A DNA stretch of 9,612 nt from an uncultured Clostridia bacterium. GTDB taxonomy: Bacteria > Bacillota > Clostridia > Saccharofermentanales > DTU023. The translations under genes and the position numbers were made by a program. Position 1 is the first letter of the stretch; each line of letters begins with the position of its first letter. Shown in pieces: positions 1 to 7,265 of the stretch. The DNA lies in NCBI GenBank assembly GCA_947254895.1, contig CAMYEY010000052.1:1-9612 (forward strand), read 5' to 3'. Under the pieces are notes generated by a model, which was not told the origin of the DNA, did not search any database, and saw only the letters and a program-made list of their open reading frames with translations.

Positions 1-47
1 GATTATCCAGGACGTCTCGTGGGCTCGGAGATGTGTATAAGAGACAG
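1..47 (+). other. Illumina Nextera adapter (library artefact at contig end)
   Basis: Positions 14-47 match the Nextera read-2 transposon adapter exactly, ending in the 19-base Tn5 mosaic end AGATGTGTATAAGAGACAG at 29-47. Bases 1-3 (GAT) fit the end of the i7 flow-cell arm, and bases 4-13 (TATCCAGGAC) then have the position and length of a 10-nt i7 index. This is untrimmed sequencing-library sequence and not genomic DNA. Real sequence can start no earlier than position 48, so nothing upstream of rpiB, including its promoter, can be inferred. Confidence 0.97.
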
Positions 48-82
48 GCTTATTATAGATAAGTTAAGAAAGGAAAATTTAT

Positions 83-526
83 ATGAAAATTTATATTGCC
101 TCCGACCATGGCGGAGTTGACCTCAAAACTGAATTGATTGAGTATCTCGAGGGAGAGGGTTACCAAGTCGAAAACTTGGGTACCGATTGCCGGGACTCAT
201 GTGACTATCCGGATAAGGCTGTAGCTGTTGCTGAGGCCGTTTTAAATTCACCTGATCCTGATGCCAGAGGGGTTGTCATCTGTGGAACCGGCATTGGTGT
301 TTCGATTGCTGCCAATAAGGTAAAAGGGATCAGGGCCGCCTTGCTCTCCGATTGCTATTCAGCTAGAATGGCTAGACAACATAATAATGCAAATGTTGTG
401 ACCTTAGGGGCTAGGACAGTCGGACCGGAATTAGCCAAAGAGTTACTTGCCAATTACCTTAAATCTGAATTTGAAGGAGGTCGGCATGCCCGCCGGGTCG
501 ATAAACTGGATAACATTATGAAATAA
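83..526 (+). CDS. rpiB: Ribose-5-phosphate isomerase B (RpiB/LacAB family)
   Basis: Cytoplasmic sugar-phosphate isomerase, predicted to interconvert ribose 5-phosphate and ribulose 5-phosphate in the non-oxidative pentose phosphate pathway. At 147 residues it has the normal family length. Visible signatures are the N-terminal ASDHGG (D8, H9), the ICGTGIGVSIAANK loop with the presumed catalytic cysteine C67, the RQHNNANVV segment (H100, N101), and the phosphate-binding tail GGRHARR (R134, R138). The start follows an AAGGA-type ribosome binding site about 8 bases upstream. lon begins 17 bases after its stop, so the two are probably co-transcribed. Some RpiB relatives act on allose or galactose 6-phosphates; the conserved cysteine and the housekeeping neighbours favour RpiB, but substrate is inferred from family only. 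Its upstream region is lost to the adapter. Confidence 0.95.
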   Translation: MKIYIASDHGGVDLKTELIEYLEGEGYQVENLGTDCRDSCDYPDKAVAVAEAVLNSPDPDARGVVICGTGIGVSIAANKVKGIRAALLSDCYSARMARQHNNANVVTLGARTVGPELAKELLANYLKSEFEGGRHARRVDKLDNIMK

Positions 527-543
527 CCAGCTAGGAGCTATAG

Positions 544-2928
544 ATGGCTGAAGCAAAAACAGATAAAAAGCGGAATACTAACAGTGAAAAAATTCAATTG
601 CCGGTAATCCCCCTCAGGGGTATTGTTGCTTATCCCAAGCTTACCTTGGCCTTTGACGCAGGTCGTATGACCACGATAGCTGCCCTCAACGAAGCGATGA
701 AGGCTAAACGGCGAGTGGTGCTTGTGACTCAAAAAGAAGCCAATGTGGAGGAACCTAAGGCCTCTGACCTTTATAGAGTAGGTACGGTTGCAGAAATCGT
801 ACAGATTTTAGAGGTTAAGGATTCGTATTATAAGGTTTTGACAGAGGGTCTTTATCGGGTTAAAATAGGCCGCTTTTATCGGAAAAATCCGGGCTTTTAT
901 CAGGCAGAGCTTGAAAATTTTCCTCGCCAACCAGAAGAGGCTGAGGGGGCCGGTCTGGATAAGATCCAACTGGAAGCAGCACGTCAAAAAATTCTTAGCC
1001 TGTTTGAAAAATATGGTTTGGAAACCGGCTATATTCCACCGGATGTTATTGCTTTTTCCAAGACTCTAGATAGCTTTACACGTTTGATCGATCTCGTTAG
1101 TGTTAATGTCAATTTTAACCATAAGGTGAAGCAATACCTGCTTGAGGAAGAGGACCTTGAAAAACGCCTAGATAGGATTATTTTAACCCTGACCCAGGAA
1201 CTCCAGCTGGTCAAATATAGCCAAGAAATTGATGCTAAGGTTAAGCAGTCGATTGATAAGCAACAAAGGGATTATTTTCTTAGGGAGCAGATGCGGCTGA
1301 TTGAGGATGAATTGGCAGAGAGTGATGGCGATGATTCTGACCTAGCAGTGCTTAGACAAAAACTTGCAGCCAGCACTATTCCGGAAGAATATAAAGAAAA
1401 AATTTCCAGGGAAATCAACCGAGTTTCTAAGATGCCGGCGAATTTTCCTGAAGCGTCGGTTCAGATGGCTTGGCTGGAAATGGTTGTTAACTTACCATTT
1501 GGTAAAGTGGATGAGGAGTCCGTTGACCTGGCAAGGGCTCGTAAAATCCTTAACAGGGATCACTATGGCCTGGATAAGGTTAAGCAAAGAATCATCGAAT
1601 ACCTGGCTGTGCGAAAACTAAAACTAGACCAGGGTATTAAACAAGTTAAGGGACCTATCCTTTGCCTGGTAGGCCCGCCGGGGGTAGGTAAAACTTCTAT
1701 AGCTAAATCCATCGCTGAAGCTGTGGGTCGCCGTTATATTAGGATGTCTCTCGGTGGCGTTAGGGATGAGTCGGAAATCAGGGGACACCGCCGTACTTAT
1801 GTAGGAGCTATGGCTGGCCGGATTATGCAAGGGATCAGCCATGTTAATATAGACAACCCCCTCTTTTTGCTTGATGAGATTGATAAGTTGGGCAATGATT
1901 TTCGGGGTGATCCCTCATCTGCTCTTTTAGAGGTTCTTGATCCGGAACAGAATAATTCTTTCCGGGACCACTATGTTGAGATCCCCTATGACCTCTCACA
2001 TGTCCTTTTTATTACGACTGCCAATTCTGCCGAAGATATACCGGAGCCACTTCTTGATAGGATGGAACTGATTAATTTATCCGGTTACACGGAGATTGAG
2101 AAGGTGGAAATAGCAAAACGTTATCTTTTACCTAAGCAGCTTAAGGCGAATGGACTTGATAAAAACCAGCTCCACATGACAGATGGTGCTATCAGGCTCT
2201 TAATCAATTCGTATACAGCCGAAGCCGGTGTACGGCAGCTTGAGCGAGAGCTGGCGGGAATATGTCGCCGGGTAGCTATTAAGGTAGCAGAGGGTCAAGT
2301 ATCAACCTATAAACTCAAACAGAGCGGGGTAGAAGAACTCCTAGGCAAGGTCAAGTATGTTTACGATAAGGCGGAAACGGAAGACTTGGTCGGGGTTGCC
2401 AAAGGGCTGGCCTGGACTTATGCCGGTGGAGACACCTTGGCTATAGAGGTCAATATTTTGTCGGGTACCGGTCACCTAGAACTGACCGGGCAACTGGGAG
2501 ATGTGATGAAGGAATCGGCCAAAGCGGCCCTGTCTTACTGTCGTAGTCGGTCAGACCAGCTCAAGATGCCAGATGACTTTATCAATAAACATGACATTCA
2601 TATTCATGTTCCTGCTGGAGCGGTTCCAAAAGATGGTCCTTCAGCCGGAATAACTATAGCGACGGCTCTGGCTTCGGCCATTACCGGGAAAAAAGTAAGA
2701 CATGACCTGGCTATGACAGGTGAAATTTCACTCAGGGGACGGGTTTTGCCAATAGGGGGACTTAAGGAAAAGGCGGTTGCTGCCAATAGGGCCAGGATTT
2801 CAGAGATCCTTATACCTAAGGATAATATTAGAGATATTGAAGATATACCGGATTCAGTTAAAAGCAAGCTTAAAATCAGGCCCGTTGACACAGTAGACCA
2901 GGTATTAAAGATAGCCTTGCTTGACTAG
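544..2928 (+). CDS. lon: ATP-dependent protease Lon (LonA type)
   Basis: Cytoplasmic AAA+ serine protease that unfolds and degrades damaged and short-lived regulatory proteins as a hexamer. At 794 residues it is a full-length LonA. Order of domains: LON substrate-binding N domain (starts about residue 18 with QLPVIPLRG), helical linker to about 345, AAA+ module with Walker A GPPGVGKT at 377-384 and Walker B LFLLDE at 440-445, then the protease domain from about 595. The catalytic dyad is present: S700 in DGPSAG and K743 in GGLKEK. No transmembrane segment was seen, which argues against the membrane-bound LonB type. The ATG at 544 follows AGGAG (533-537) with 6-base spacing. Its stop TAG overlaps the ribosome binding site of the next gene, which suggests translational coupling. 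No CIRCE or CtsR-like operator can be seen, because the operon promoter lies beyond the artefactual left end. Confidence 0.98.
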   Translation: MAEAKTDKKRNTNSEKIQLPVIPLRGIVAYPKLTLAFDAGRMTTIAALNEAMKAKRRVVLVTQKEANVEEPKASDLYRVGTVAEIVQILEVKDSYYKVLTEGLYRVKIGRFYRKNPGFYQAELENFPRQPEEAEGAGLDKIQLEAARQKILSLFEKYGLETGYIPPDVIAFSKTLDSFTRLIDLVSVNVNFNHKVKQYLLEEEDLEKRLDRIILTLTQELQLVKYSQEIDAKVKQSIDKQQRDYFLREQMRLIEDELAESDGDDSDLAVLRQKLAASTIPEEYKEKISREINRVSKMPANFPEASVQMAWLEMVVNLPFGKVDEESVDLARARKILNRDHYGLDKVKQRIIEYLAVRKLKLDQGIKQVKGPILCLVGPPGVGKTSIAKSIAEAVGRRYIRMSLGGVRDESEIRGHRRTYVGAMAGRIMQGISHVNIDNPLFLLDEIDKLGNDFRGDPSSALLEVLDPEQNNSFRDHYVEIPYDLSHVLFITTANSAEDIPEPLLDRMELINLSGYTEIEKVEIAKRYLLPKQLKANGLDKNQLHMTDGAIRLLINSYTAEAGVRQLERELAGICRRVAIKVAEGQVSTYKLKQSGVEELLGKVKYVYDKAETEDLVGVAKGLAWTYAGGDTLAIEVNILSGTGHLELTGQLGDVMKESAKAALSYCRSRSDQLKMPDDFINKHDIHIHVPAGAVPKDGPSAGITIATALASAITGKKVRHDLAMTGEISLRGRVLPIGGLKEKAVAANRARISEILIPKDNIRDIEDIPDSVKSKLKIRPVDTVDQVLKIALLD

Positions 2929-2933
2929 GAGGT
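2927..2933 (+). promoter_or_regulatory. Ribosome binding site deciding a TTG start
   Basis: AGGAGGT, a near-perfect anti-SD match, starts inside the lon stop codon (TAG at 2926-2928) and ends 5 bases before the TTG at 2939. No in-frame ATG is better placed, so this site fixes the unusual start of the 90-residue gene and couples it to the end of lon. Confidence 0.85.
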
Positions 2934-2938
2934 AGCTT

Positions 2939-3211
2939 TTGCGTTTAGAGGGTAGAATTTATGCCGGTAAAGATGTTTTGAGTTTATCGGTTGAGACAGT
3001 TGAATTGCAAGAAGGACTACCTTTGACTACCTGTTTAGACCGGGCTTTGGTTAAAATTTGCCATAACCTTCAGCTACCAAGTCTTAATTGGCTATCCAAG
3101 AATACGAGGGAGTTTTCCCGTTACCGGCAGACCATATTTTTTCCTGAGCAATTTAATGAGCCGGTAAATTTTTCTCAGTTTGAAATAAAACTGATAGAAA
3201 GAGCAAATTAA
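2939..3211 (+). CDS. Conserved-looking small protein of unknown function between lon and mazG
   Basis: 90 residues, with no known family that I can name firmly. It starts at TTG, supported by the AGGAGGT 5 bases upstream, and its stop is directly followed by the mazG ATG (TAAATG), so it is translated as part of the lon-mazG run. There is no signal peptide, membrane segment, metal-binding cluster or repeat. The N-terminal third is beta-like (RIYAGKDVLSLSVETVEL), the middle is helical (CLDRALVKICHNL), and the C-terminal part is rich in aromatic and basic residues (NWLSKNTREFSRYRQ, then FPEQFNEPVNFSQFEIKLIE). That C-terminal pattern resembles small uncharacterised proteins I recall from Clostridia, but the recollection is untested. 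The coding status is well supported by the ribosome binding site and tight packing; the function is open. Confidence 0.8.
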   Translation: MRLEGRIYAGKDVLSLSVETVELQEGLPLTTCLDRALVKICHNLQLPSLNWLSKNTREFSRYRQTIFFPEQFNEPVNFSQFEIKLIERAN

Positions 3212-4066
3212 ATGTCGGAACAACAGACAAGGACAGGAGCCGATAAAGTCGAGCTCCAGGCATCAGATTTCAAGCTGAAAGATACTTACAGTTGGCAAGA
3301 AGTTCTAGATATTATAGCTTTTTTGCGTACTGATCAGGGCTGTCCTTGGGATCGTAAGCAAAGCCACCAAAGTCTCAGGTCTAATCTTATAGAAGAAGCC
3401 TACGAGGCTATTGAGGCGATAGATGACGGGGAACCGGACCGCCTCATGGATGAGTTGGGCGATAACCTCTTGCAGGTCCTCCTTCATTCTCAGATTGCCC
3501 TGGAAGCAGGTGAGTTTACAATCCAAGATGTCCTTAACAACTTAGGACAAAAGCTGATCCGTCGCCATACCCATGTGTTTGGCTCTGACCATGCCGGAAC
3601 TGAGGCTGAAGCTCTCAAATCTTGGCAGGCTAATAAAAAAGTCGAAAAGCATCAGGCTTCTGCGGCTGATTCCGTTGAAGATATACCAAAGAACCTTCCG
3701 GCCTTAAGCAGGGCCTACAAGGCACAGAAAAGGGCAGCGGCAGTAGGCTTTGACTGGGCTGAATCAGATCTTGATCAAATTGTTGATAAAATCGATGAAG
3801 AATTTTCTGAGTTAAGGGCTGAACTTGCGGTCAGGCCTGATTCGCCTGAGGCTGAGTTGGAGGCTGGTGACCTACTTTTTGCCCTAGTCAACTACCTAAG
3901 ACACCTCAAGATTGATCCGGAAATTGCTCTCAATAAGGCAACAGGAAAATTTCAGAGACGCTTTAGGGCTGTCGAAGATAAAGCTAGAGGCCTGGGTCAA
4001 GAGATTACAGATCTCAATTACCAAGAGCTGAATGACCTCTGGGACCAGGTTAAGCAGGCTGAATAA
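3212..4066 (+). CDS. mazG: Nucleoside triphosphate pyrophosphohydrolase MazG
   Basis: Predicted to hydrolyse (d)NTPs, including aberrant ones, to the monophosphate and pyrophosphate; acts in the cytoplasm as house-cleaning or in stress control. At 284 residues it has the two-domain layout of E. coli-type MazG. First domain: GCPWDRKQ (43-50), the metal-binding EEAYE (61-65) and ELGD (81-84), followed by RRHTHVFG. Second domain: the related EEFSE (196-200) and EAGD (217-220), then KFQRRFRAVE. Residues 1-25 are a poorly conserved lead-in before the domain, so a later start is possible, but the ATG lies immediately after the preceding stop, a typical coupled arrangement; only a weak purine-rich stretch (GAAAGAG) precedes it. 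The N-terminal SAM-methyltransferase domain found in Bacillus YabN is absent. Last gene of the rpiB-lon run; mazG also neighbours rqcP in Bacillus-type genomes. Confidence 0.95.
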   Translation: MSEQQTRTGADKVELQASDFKLKDTYSWQEVLDIIAFLRTDQGCPWDRKQSHQSLRSNLIEEAYEAIEAIDDGEPDRLMDELGDNLLQVLLHSQIALEAGEFTIQDVLNNLGQKLIRRHTHVFGSDHAGTEAEALKSWQANKKVEKHQASAADSVEDIPKNLPALSRAYKAQKRAAAVGFDWAESDLDQIVDKIDEEFSELRAELAVRPDSPEAELEAGDLLFALVNYLRHLKIDPEIALNKATGKFQRRFRAVEDKARGLGQEITDLNYQELNDLWDQVKQAE

Positions 4067-4120
4067 TTTTATTCAAAACAGATTGTTATAAGGCCGTGTA
4101 TGACCATATCTTGCAGCTGA

Positions 4121-4936
4121 CTAATCTGACCTTAAGCGGTCAACCAGCTCGATTAAGATATCTCTAAATCCAGCAGATTCTAGGAAGGCAACCCCTTCAA
4201 TGGTGACCCCCTTGGGTGAGCACACCTTGTCCTTAATCTCTGCAGGGTGGAGCTTGGCATCTAGGATAAGTTTACCGGTTCCAATCAAGCTTTGAGCCAG
4301 GTAAAGATAGGCCTTATCCCGGCTCAAACCTTGGCGGACGATGCCGTCTGCCAACGCTTCAACAGCCATGGCCAGGTAGGCTGGACTGGCACCGCTGACA
4401 ATAGTGGCAGCTGGTATGAGGTCTTCTGCAATCTCATCAACTAAGGAACAAGATTCAAGCAGGCTGCAGACCAGTTGTTTTTCTTCTCCTGTAACGAGCT
4501 CATTAGCAGTTAAGCTTGTCATGCCAGCCCTAACACCGGCACAAAGATTTGGCATGATTCTGATAACTTTATTTTCTCCCGATAAAAGTTCTGAAATTTC
4601 ACTTATGCTGACACCGGCAGCCATAGAGACTAGGATTTTTTTTCGGGTCAGGTAAGGGGAGATCTCCTGTAAAACACTGGGTAAAATAAAAGGTTTGACA
4701 GCAAGAAAAATCAGGTCGGCGGTCTTAGCTAAACTCACATTGTCCGGACAAAAATTAAGGCCATAACGCTCAGCCAAGTCTATGGCTTTTTGCTGAGTTC
4801 GGTTACTGATATAGATTTGTTTTTTTAGGTCTGGCATCCGGTCAATGATACCCATTAAAATTGCCTGGGCCATGTTTCCGGTCCCGATAAAAGCAATTTT
4901 TTCCTTAATAGAGAAACCTGATGTAGTCTTAGTCAT
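4121..4936 (-). CDS. proC: Pyrroline-5-carboxylate reductase
   Basis: Final step of proline synthesis: NAD(P)H-dependent reduction of 1-pyrroline-5-carboxylate to L-proline in the cytoplasm. At 271 residues it has normal length. The Rossmann dinucleotide loop IAFIGTGNMAQAI (14-26), LAVKP (78-82) and SMAAGVS (104-110) are clear, and the C-terminal dimerisation/active-site part shows SGASPAYLAMAVEAL (181-195) and KDKVCSPKGVTIEG (235-248). Two usually strong motifs are altered: MPNTPA is MPNLCA (128-133) and SPGGTTI is SPKGVTI (240-246), though the later threonine T245 is kept. The ATG abuts the proB stop (TAAATG), and a good AGGAG lies within the end of proB, so it is translationally coupled. 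It is convergent with mazG, with only 54 bases between them. Confidence 0.95.
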   Translation of the reverse strand: MTKTTSGFSIKEKIAFIGTGNMAQAILMGIIDRMPDLKKQIYISNRTQQKAIDLAERYGLNFCPDNVSLAKTADLIFLAVKPFILPSVLQEISPYLTRKKILVSMAAGVSISEISELLSGENKVIRIMPNLCAGVRAGMTSLTANELVTGEEKQLVCSLLESCSLVDEIAEDLIPAATIVSGASPAYLAMAVEALADGIVRQGLSRDKAYLYLAQSLIGTGKLILDAKLHPAEIKDKVCSPKGVTIEGVAFLESAGFRDILIELVDRLRSD

Positions 4937-5734
4937 TTAATTCTCCTTGGGTTGAAAAACCGTGGCTTCAACCTGGCCTTGATAGAGATTTTTTAGAATA
5001 TCGGCTTTGCCGCCATTAGCTAAAATCATAGGAATACCATATTGGTTCACCATCCTGGCTGCTTCGATTTTTGTTGGTACACCACCTGTGCCAAAACTAT
5101 TCGCTGACCCTATCTGTACATTTGCCAGGTCTCGGTCGATATCTCTAATTTCCTTGATGAGCTTTGCATCCTTAAAATCCTTTGGATTTTTAGTGAAAAC
5201 TCCATCGATATCACTCAGAATAATGAGACAGGAGGCGTTCCATAAATTTGCCACCCGGGCTGACAGGGTATCATTATCACCGATTTTAATTTGGTCTGTG
5301 CTGACCGTATCATTTTCGTTAACGATCGGCAGGACATCTTCGTCCGTGAGGGTAAAGAGGGTATTCCGGGTATTAAGGGACCTTTCTTCGTCCATAAAAT
5401 CCTCTTTAGTTAGGAGTAGCTGGGCTACAAAGATACCATAGGCGGAGAATTGCTCACTATAACAACGCATCAGCTCGACCTGACCTATGGCCGATAAGGC
5501 TTGCTTATAGTGAAGGTCATTTTTCCTCTGCCATTTATCAATTAAAGAAACACCGGCAACCATGGCGCCGGAGCTGACGACTAAGGGCATTATCCCCTGA
5601 TTTTTAAGAAAACTGATGCCTTCAGCGAAATTTTTTAAAAAGTCATGGTTAACTGTTCCGTCATCATTGGCTATGGTTGATGAACCAATTTTTATAACTA
5701 CTTTTTTGCTGTTTTGTAAAATATCTGAAATCAT
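4937..5734 (-). CDS. proB: Glutamate 5-kinase (without PUA domain)
   Basis: First step of proline synthesis: ATP-dependent phosphorylation of L-glutamate to gamma-glutamyl phosphate. At 265 residues it contains only the amino-acid-kinase domain; the C-terminal PUA domain of the E. coli-type enzyme (about 367 residues) is missing, as in many Bacillota. Motifs: VVIKIGSS (12-19), VVSSGAM (52-58), the glutamate-binding IVNENDTVS (137-145), IGDNDTLSARVA (151-162), LSDIDGVF (173-180) and GTGGVPTKIEAA (215-226). ProB is usually the feedback-inhibited step; inhibition here is assumed from family and not visible. The start follows AGAAGGT, 6 bases upstream. It lies 29 bases after proA and directly against proC, so all three form one operon. 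Confidence 0.96.
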   Translation of the reverse strand: MISDILQNSKKVVIKIGSSTIANDDGTVNHDFLKNFAEGISFLKNQGIMPLVVSSGAMVAGVSLIDKWQRKNDLHYKQALSAIGQVELMRCYSEQFSAYGIFVAQLLLTKEDFMDEERSLNTRNTLFTLTDEDVLPIVNENDTVSTDQIKIGDNDTLSARVANLWNASCLIILSDIDGVFTKNPKDFKDAKLIKEIRDIDRDLANVQIGSANSFGTGGVPTKIEAARMVNQYGIPMILANGGKADILKNLYQGQVEATVFQPKEN

Positions 5735-5763
5735 TTAAACCTTCTTTTTGTTTTTGCTTAAAA

Positions 5764-7005
5764 TTATTGCCTTGTCTGGCCTTGGCCATGGACAAGGTAC
5801 TTGTAGCTGACTAATTGGTCGACACCGACAGGGCCTCGAGCGTGGATTTTTTGGTTAGAAATACCCATTTCTCCACCAAAACCGAAAACCCCACCATCAG
5901 TAAAGCGGGTAGAGGCATTAACATAAACAACCGCTGCATCAACTTGCCTTTGAAATTTGTCTGAATTTTCTATGTTTTGTGTCAATATTGCCTCGGAATG
6001 TTGGCTTCCATAGCGGTTAATATGGTCGATGGCCTCGTCTACTCCGGAAACAACTTTTATAGCTAAAATTAAGTCTAAGTATTCTGTAGACCAATCTTCT
6101 TCACTGGCCGGCTTGGCCTCGATATAGTGAAGAGATAGGGGACATGCCCTGAGTTCCACTTGTGGGCCAAGTTTTTGAGCCAATTTTGGTAAAAAGTTCT
6201 GGGCTATTGTTTGGTGGACCAGGACGGTTTCAACTGAATTACAGGTGCCAGGCCTTTGCTTTTTAGCGTTATCAATAATGTTTAAGGCATCTTCCAGGTC
6301 TGCTGTTTCGTCAACATAAATATGGCAGTTTCCGGTGCCTGTCTGGAGGGTGGGTACAGTTGCATTTTGGACGATGCTTTGGATTAGGCCAGCCCCACCT
6401 CTAGGAATAATCAGGTCAATATATTGGTTTAGTTTGATTAGCCTATCGACTACTCCATAGTCAGGATCCTCGATCAGCTGGATCATATCCGGACTGATTT
6501 GACTTTTTGCCAAACCTGCTTTGATAGCTTTTACTATAGCCAGATTGGAGTGATAGGCGGATGAACTACCTCTGAGTATGATGGCGTTACCGCTTTTTAA
6601 GGCTAAGGCAAAGGCATCAAGGGTGACATTGGGCCTTGATTCGTAAATAATACCGATAACCCCTAAGGGCACATTAATCCTGCTAATCACCAGGGATTCT
6701 TCTGTGGTCCAAGTTTTATTGCCTGACCAAATGGGGTCTGGATAAGCTATAAGTTCATCAATAGCTGTGAGCATACCATCTATTCTGGCCTGGTTAAGGG
6801 CTAAACGATCCAGGAGGCTCTCGGCCATGCCAGACTGTCTAGCCTTGCTAATATCTTTTTGATTGGCATCAAGAATGCTAGCCCTTGCCTGGTCCAGGCT
6901 CTCTTTAGCGAGCCTTAGGGCCTGGTTTTTATCCCTGGCTGAGGCCAGAGCCAAAGTCCTGCTCATTACCTTTAAAATTTTACACTGTTCTATTAATTCC
7001 GACAT
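5764..7005 (-). CDS. proA: Gamma-glutamyl phosphate reductase (glutamate-5-semialdehyde dehydrogenase)
   Basis: Second step of proline synthesis: NADPH-dependent reduction of gamma-glutamyl phosphate to glutamate 5-semialdehyde, which cyclises to pyrroline-5-carboxylate. At 413 residues it is full length. The aldehyde-dehydrogenase-like fold is marked by PLGVIGIIYESRPNVT (113-128), SGNAIILRGSSSA (138-150), IIPRGGAGLI (199-208), TGTGNCHIYVDE (222-233), the catalytic cysteine C255 in QRPGTCNSVET, and RFTDGGVFGFGGEMGIS (367-383) near the end. The ATG has GAGGT 4 bases upstream. It is the first gene of a proA-proB-proC operon; the common order elsewhere is proB before proA. A leader of about 100 bases with inverted repeats precedes it (see the leader entry). 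Confidence 0.97.
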   Translation of the reverse strand: MSELIEQCKILKVMSRTLALASARDKNQALRLAKESLDQARASILDANQKDISKARQSGMAESLLDRLALNQARIDGMLTAIDELIAYPDPIWSGNKTWTTEESLVISRINVPLGVIGIIYESRPNVTLDAFALALKSGNAIILRGSSSAYHSNLAIVKAIKAGLAKSQISPDMIQLIEDPDYGVVDRLIKLNQYIDLIIPRGGAGLIQSIVQNATVPTLQTGTGNCHIYVDETADLEDALNIIDNAKKQRPGTCNSVETVLVHQTIAQNFLPKLAQKLGPQVELRACPLSLHYIEAKPASEEDWSTEYLDLILAIKVVSGVDEAIDHINRYGSQHSEAILTQNIENSDKFQRQVDAAVVYVNASTRFTDGGVFGFGGEMGISNQKIHARGPVGVDQLVSYKYLVHGQGQTRQ

Positions 7006-7104
7006 GGCTACCTCGCTAATCCGTATCTAGATCAAGTTCATCGGCTTGCTTGCTGAGACCTTATGGCCCTAAAAACACGGATCTAGATGGAATATCAAAA
7101 CACT
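7006..7104 (-). promoter_or_regulatory. proA leader with competing inverted repeats
   Basis: On the minus strand the presumed 5' leader carries two copies of the self-complementary ATCTAGAT. The plus-strand arms ATCTAGATC (7025-7033) and GATCTAGAT (7080-7088) give a 9-bp stem around a 46-base loop. A second pairing, ATCCGT (7019-7024) with ACGGAT (7077-7082), shares bases with the first, so the two are mutually exclusive, and the second arm ends 5 bases from the ribosome binding site (7010-7014). This could be an attenuator or translational switch for proline synthesis. I see no T-box signature and no known riboswitch core, so the class is unknown. Function is inferred only from layout. Confidence 0.35.
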
Positions 7105-7110
7105 AGGCCT

Positions 7111-7142
7111 ATTCTAGCATTAAGTTAACAGGGTTAAAAGCA
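7111..7142 (-). promoter_or_regulatory. Candidate promoter of the proABC operon
   Basis: On the minus strand TGCTAGAAT forms an extended -10 (TAGAAT at 7116-7111, five of six to consensus, with TG one base before it). A poor -35 (TTTTAA) lies 17 bases upstream. Transcription would begin near 7104, giving a leader of about 100 bases before proA. The extended -10 can compensate for the weak -35, but this remains a sequence match only. Confidence 0.4.
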
Positions 7143-7211
7143 GGGGAAATTTGAACAATTAGTATTATCGATAGGGGTTTATTTAGATGGCATCCTTTAT
7201 GTGGGCAGTTT

Positions 7212-7240
7212 TTGTTAATTGCTGATGAGGTGGTTATACT
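7212..7240 (+). promoter_or_regulatory. Sigma-70/SigA-type promoter of rqcP
   Basis: TTGTTA (7212-7217) and TATACT (7235-7240) are separated by exactly 17 bases and stand 25 bases before the rqcP ATG, which predicts a start near 7247 and a very short leader. The hexamers score four and five of six against TTGACA and TATAAT. This is the best promoter match in the window and is divergent from the proA promoter. Confidence 0.7.
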
Positions 7241-7265
7241 AGTTTTAAAGAAGGGAAGGTAATAT

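Noticed and set aside
48..82. TATTAT near 51-56 as a -10 box for rpiB.
   Set aside because: The -35 position would fall inside the synthetic adapter, so no promoter can be judged here.
4060..4075. TGAATAA/TTATTCA inverted repeat across the mazG stop, considered as a terminator between convergent mazG and proC.
   Set aside because: The stem is AT-only apart from one pair, the loop is 2-4 bases, and no U-tract follows on either strand. The 54-base convergent gap holds no convincing terminator.
5007..5441. 144-codon plus-strand open frame opposite proB.
   Set aside because: It lies wholly antisense to a well-conserved kinase domain, has no ribosome binding site, and its protein looks like a reverse-frame shadow rich in S, R and L.
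7006..7104. proA leader as a proline T-box.
   Set aside because: No recognisable T-box antiterminator sequence (TGGNACCGCG-like) and no terminator stem with U-tract were found on the minus strand.
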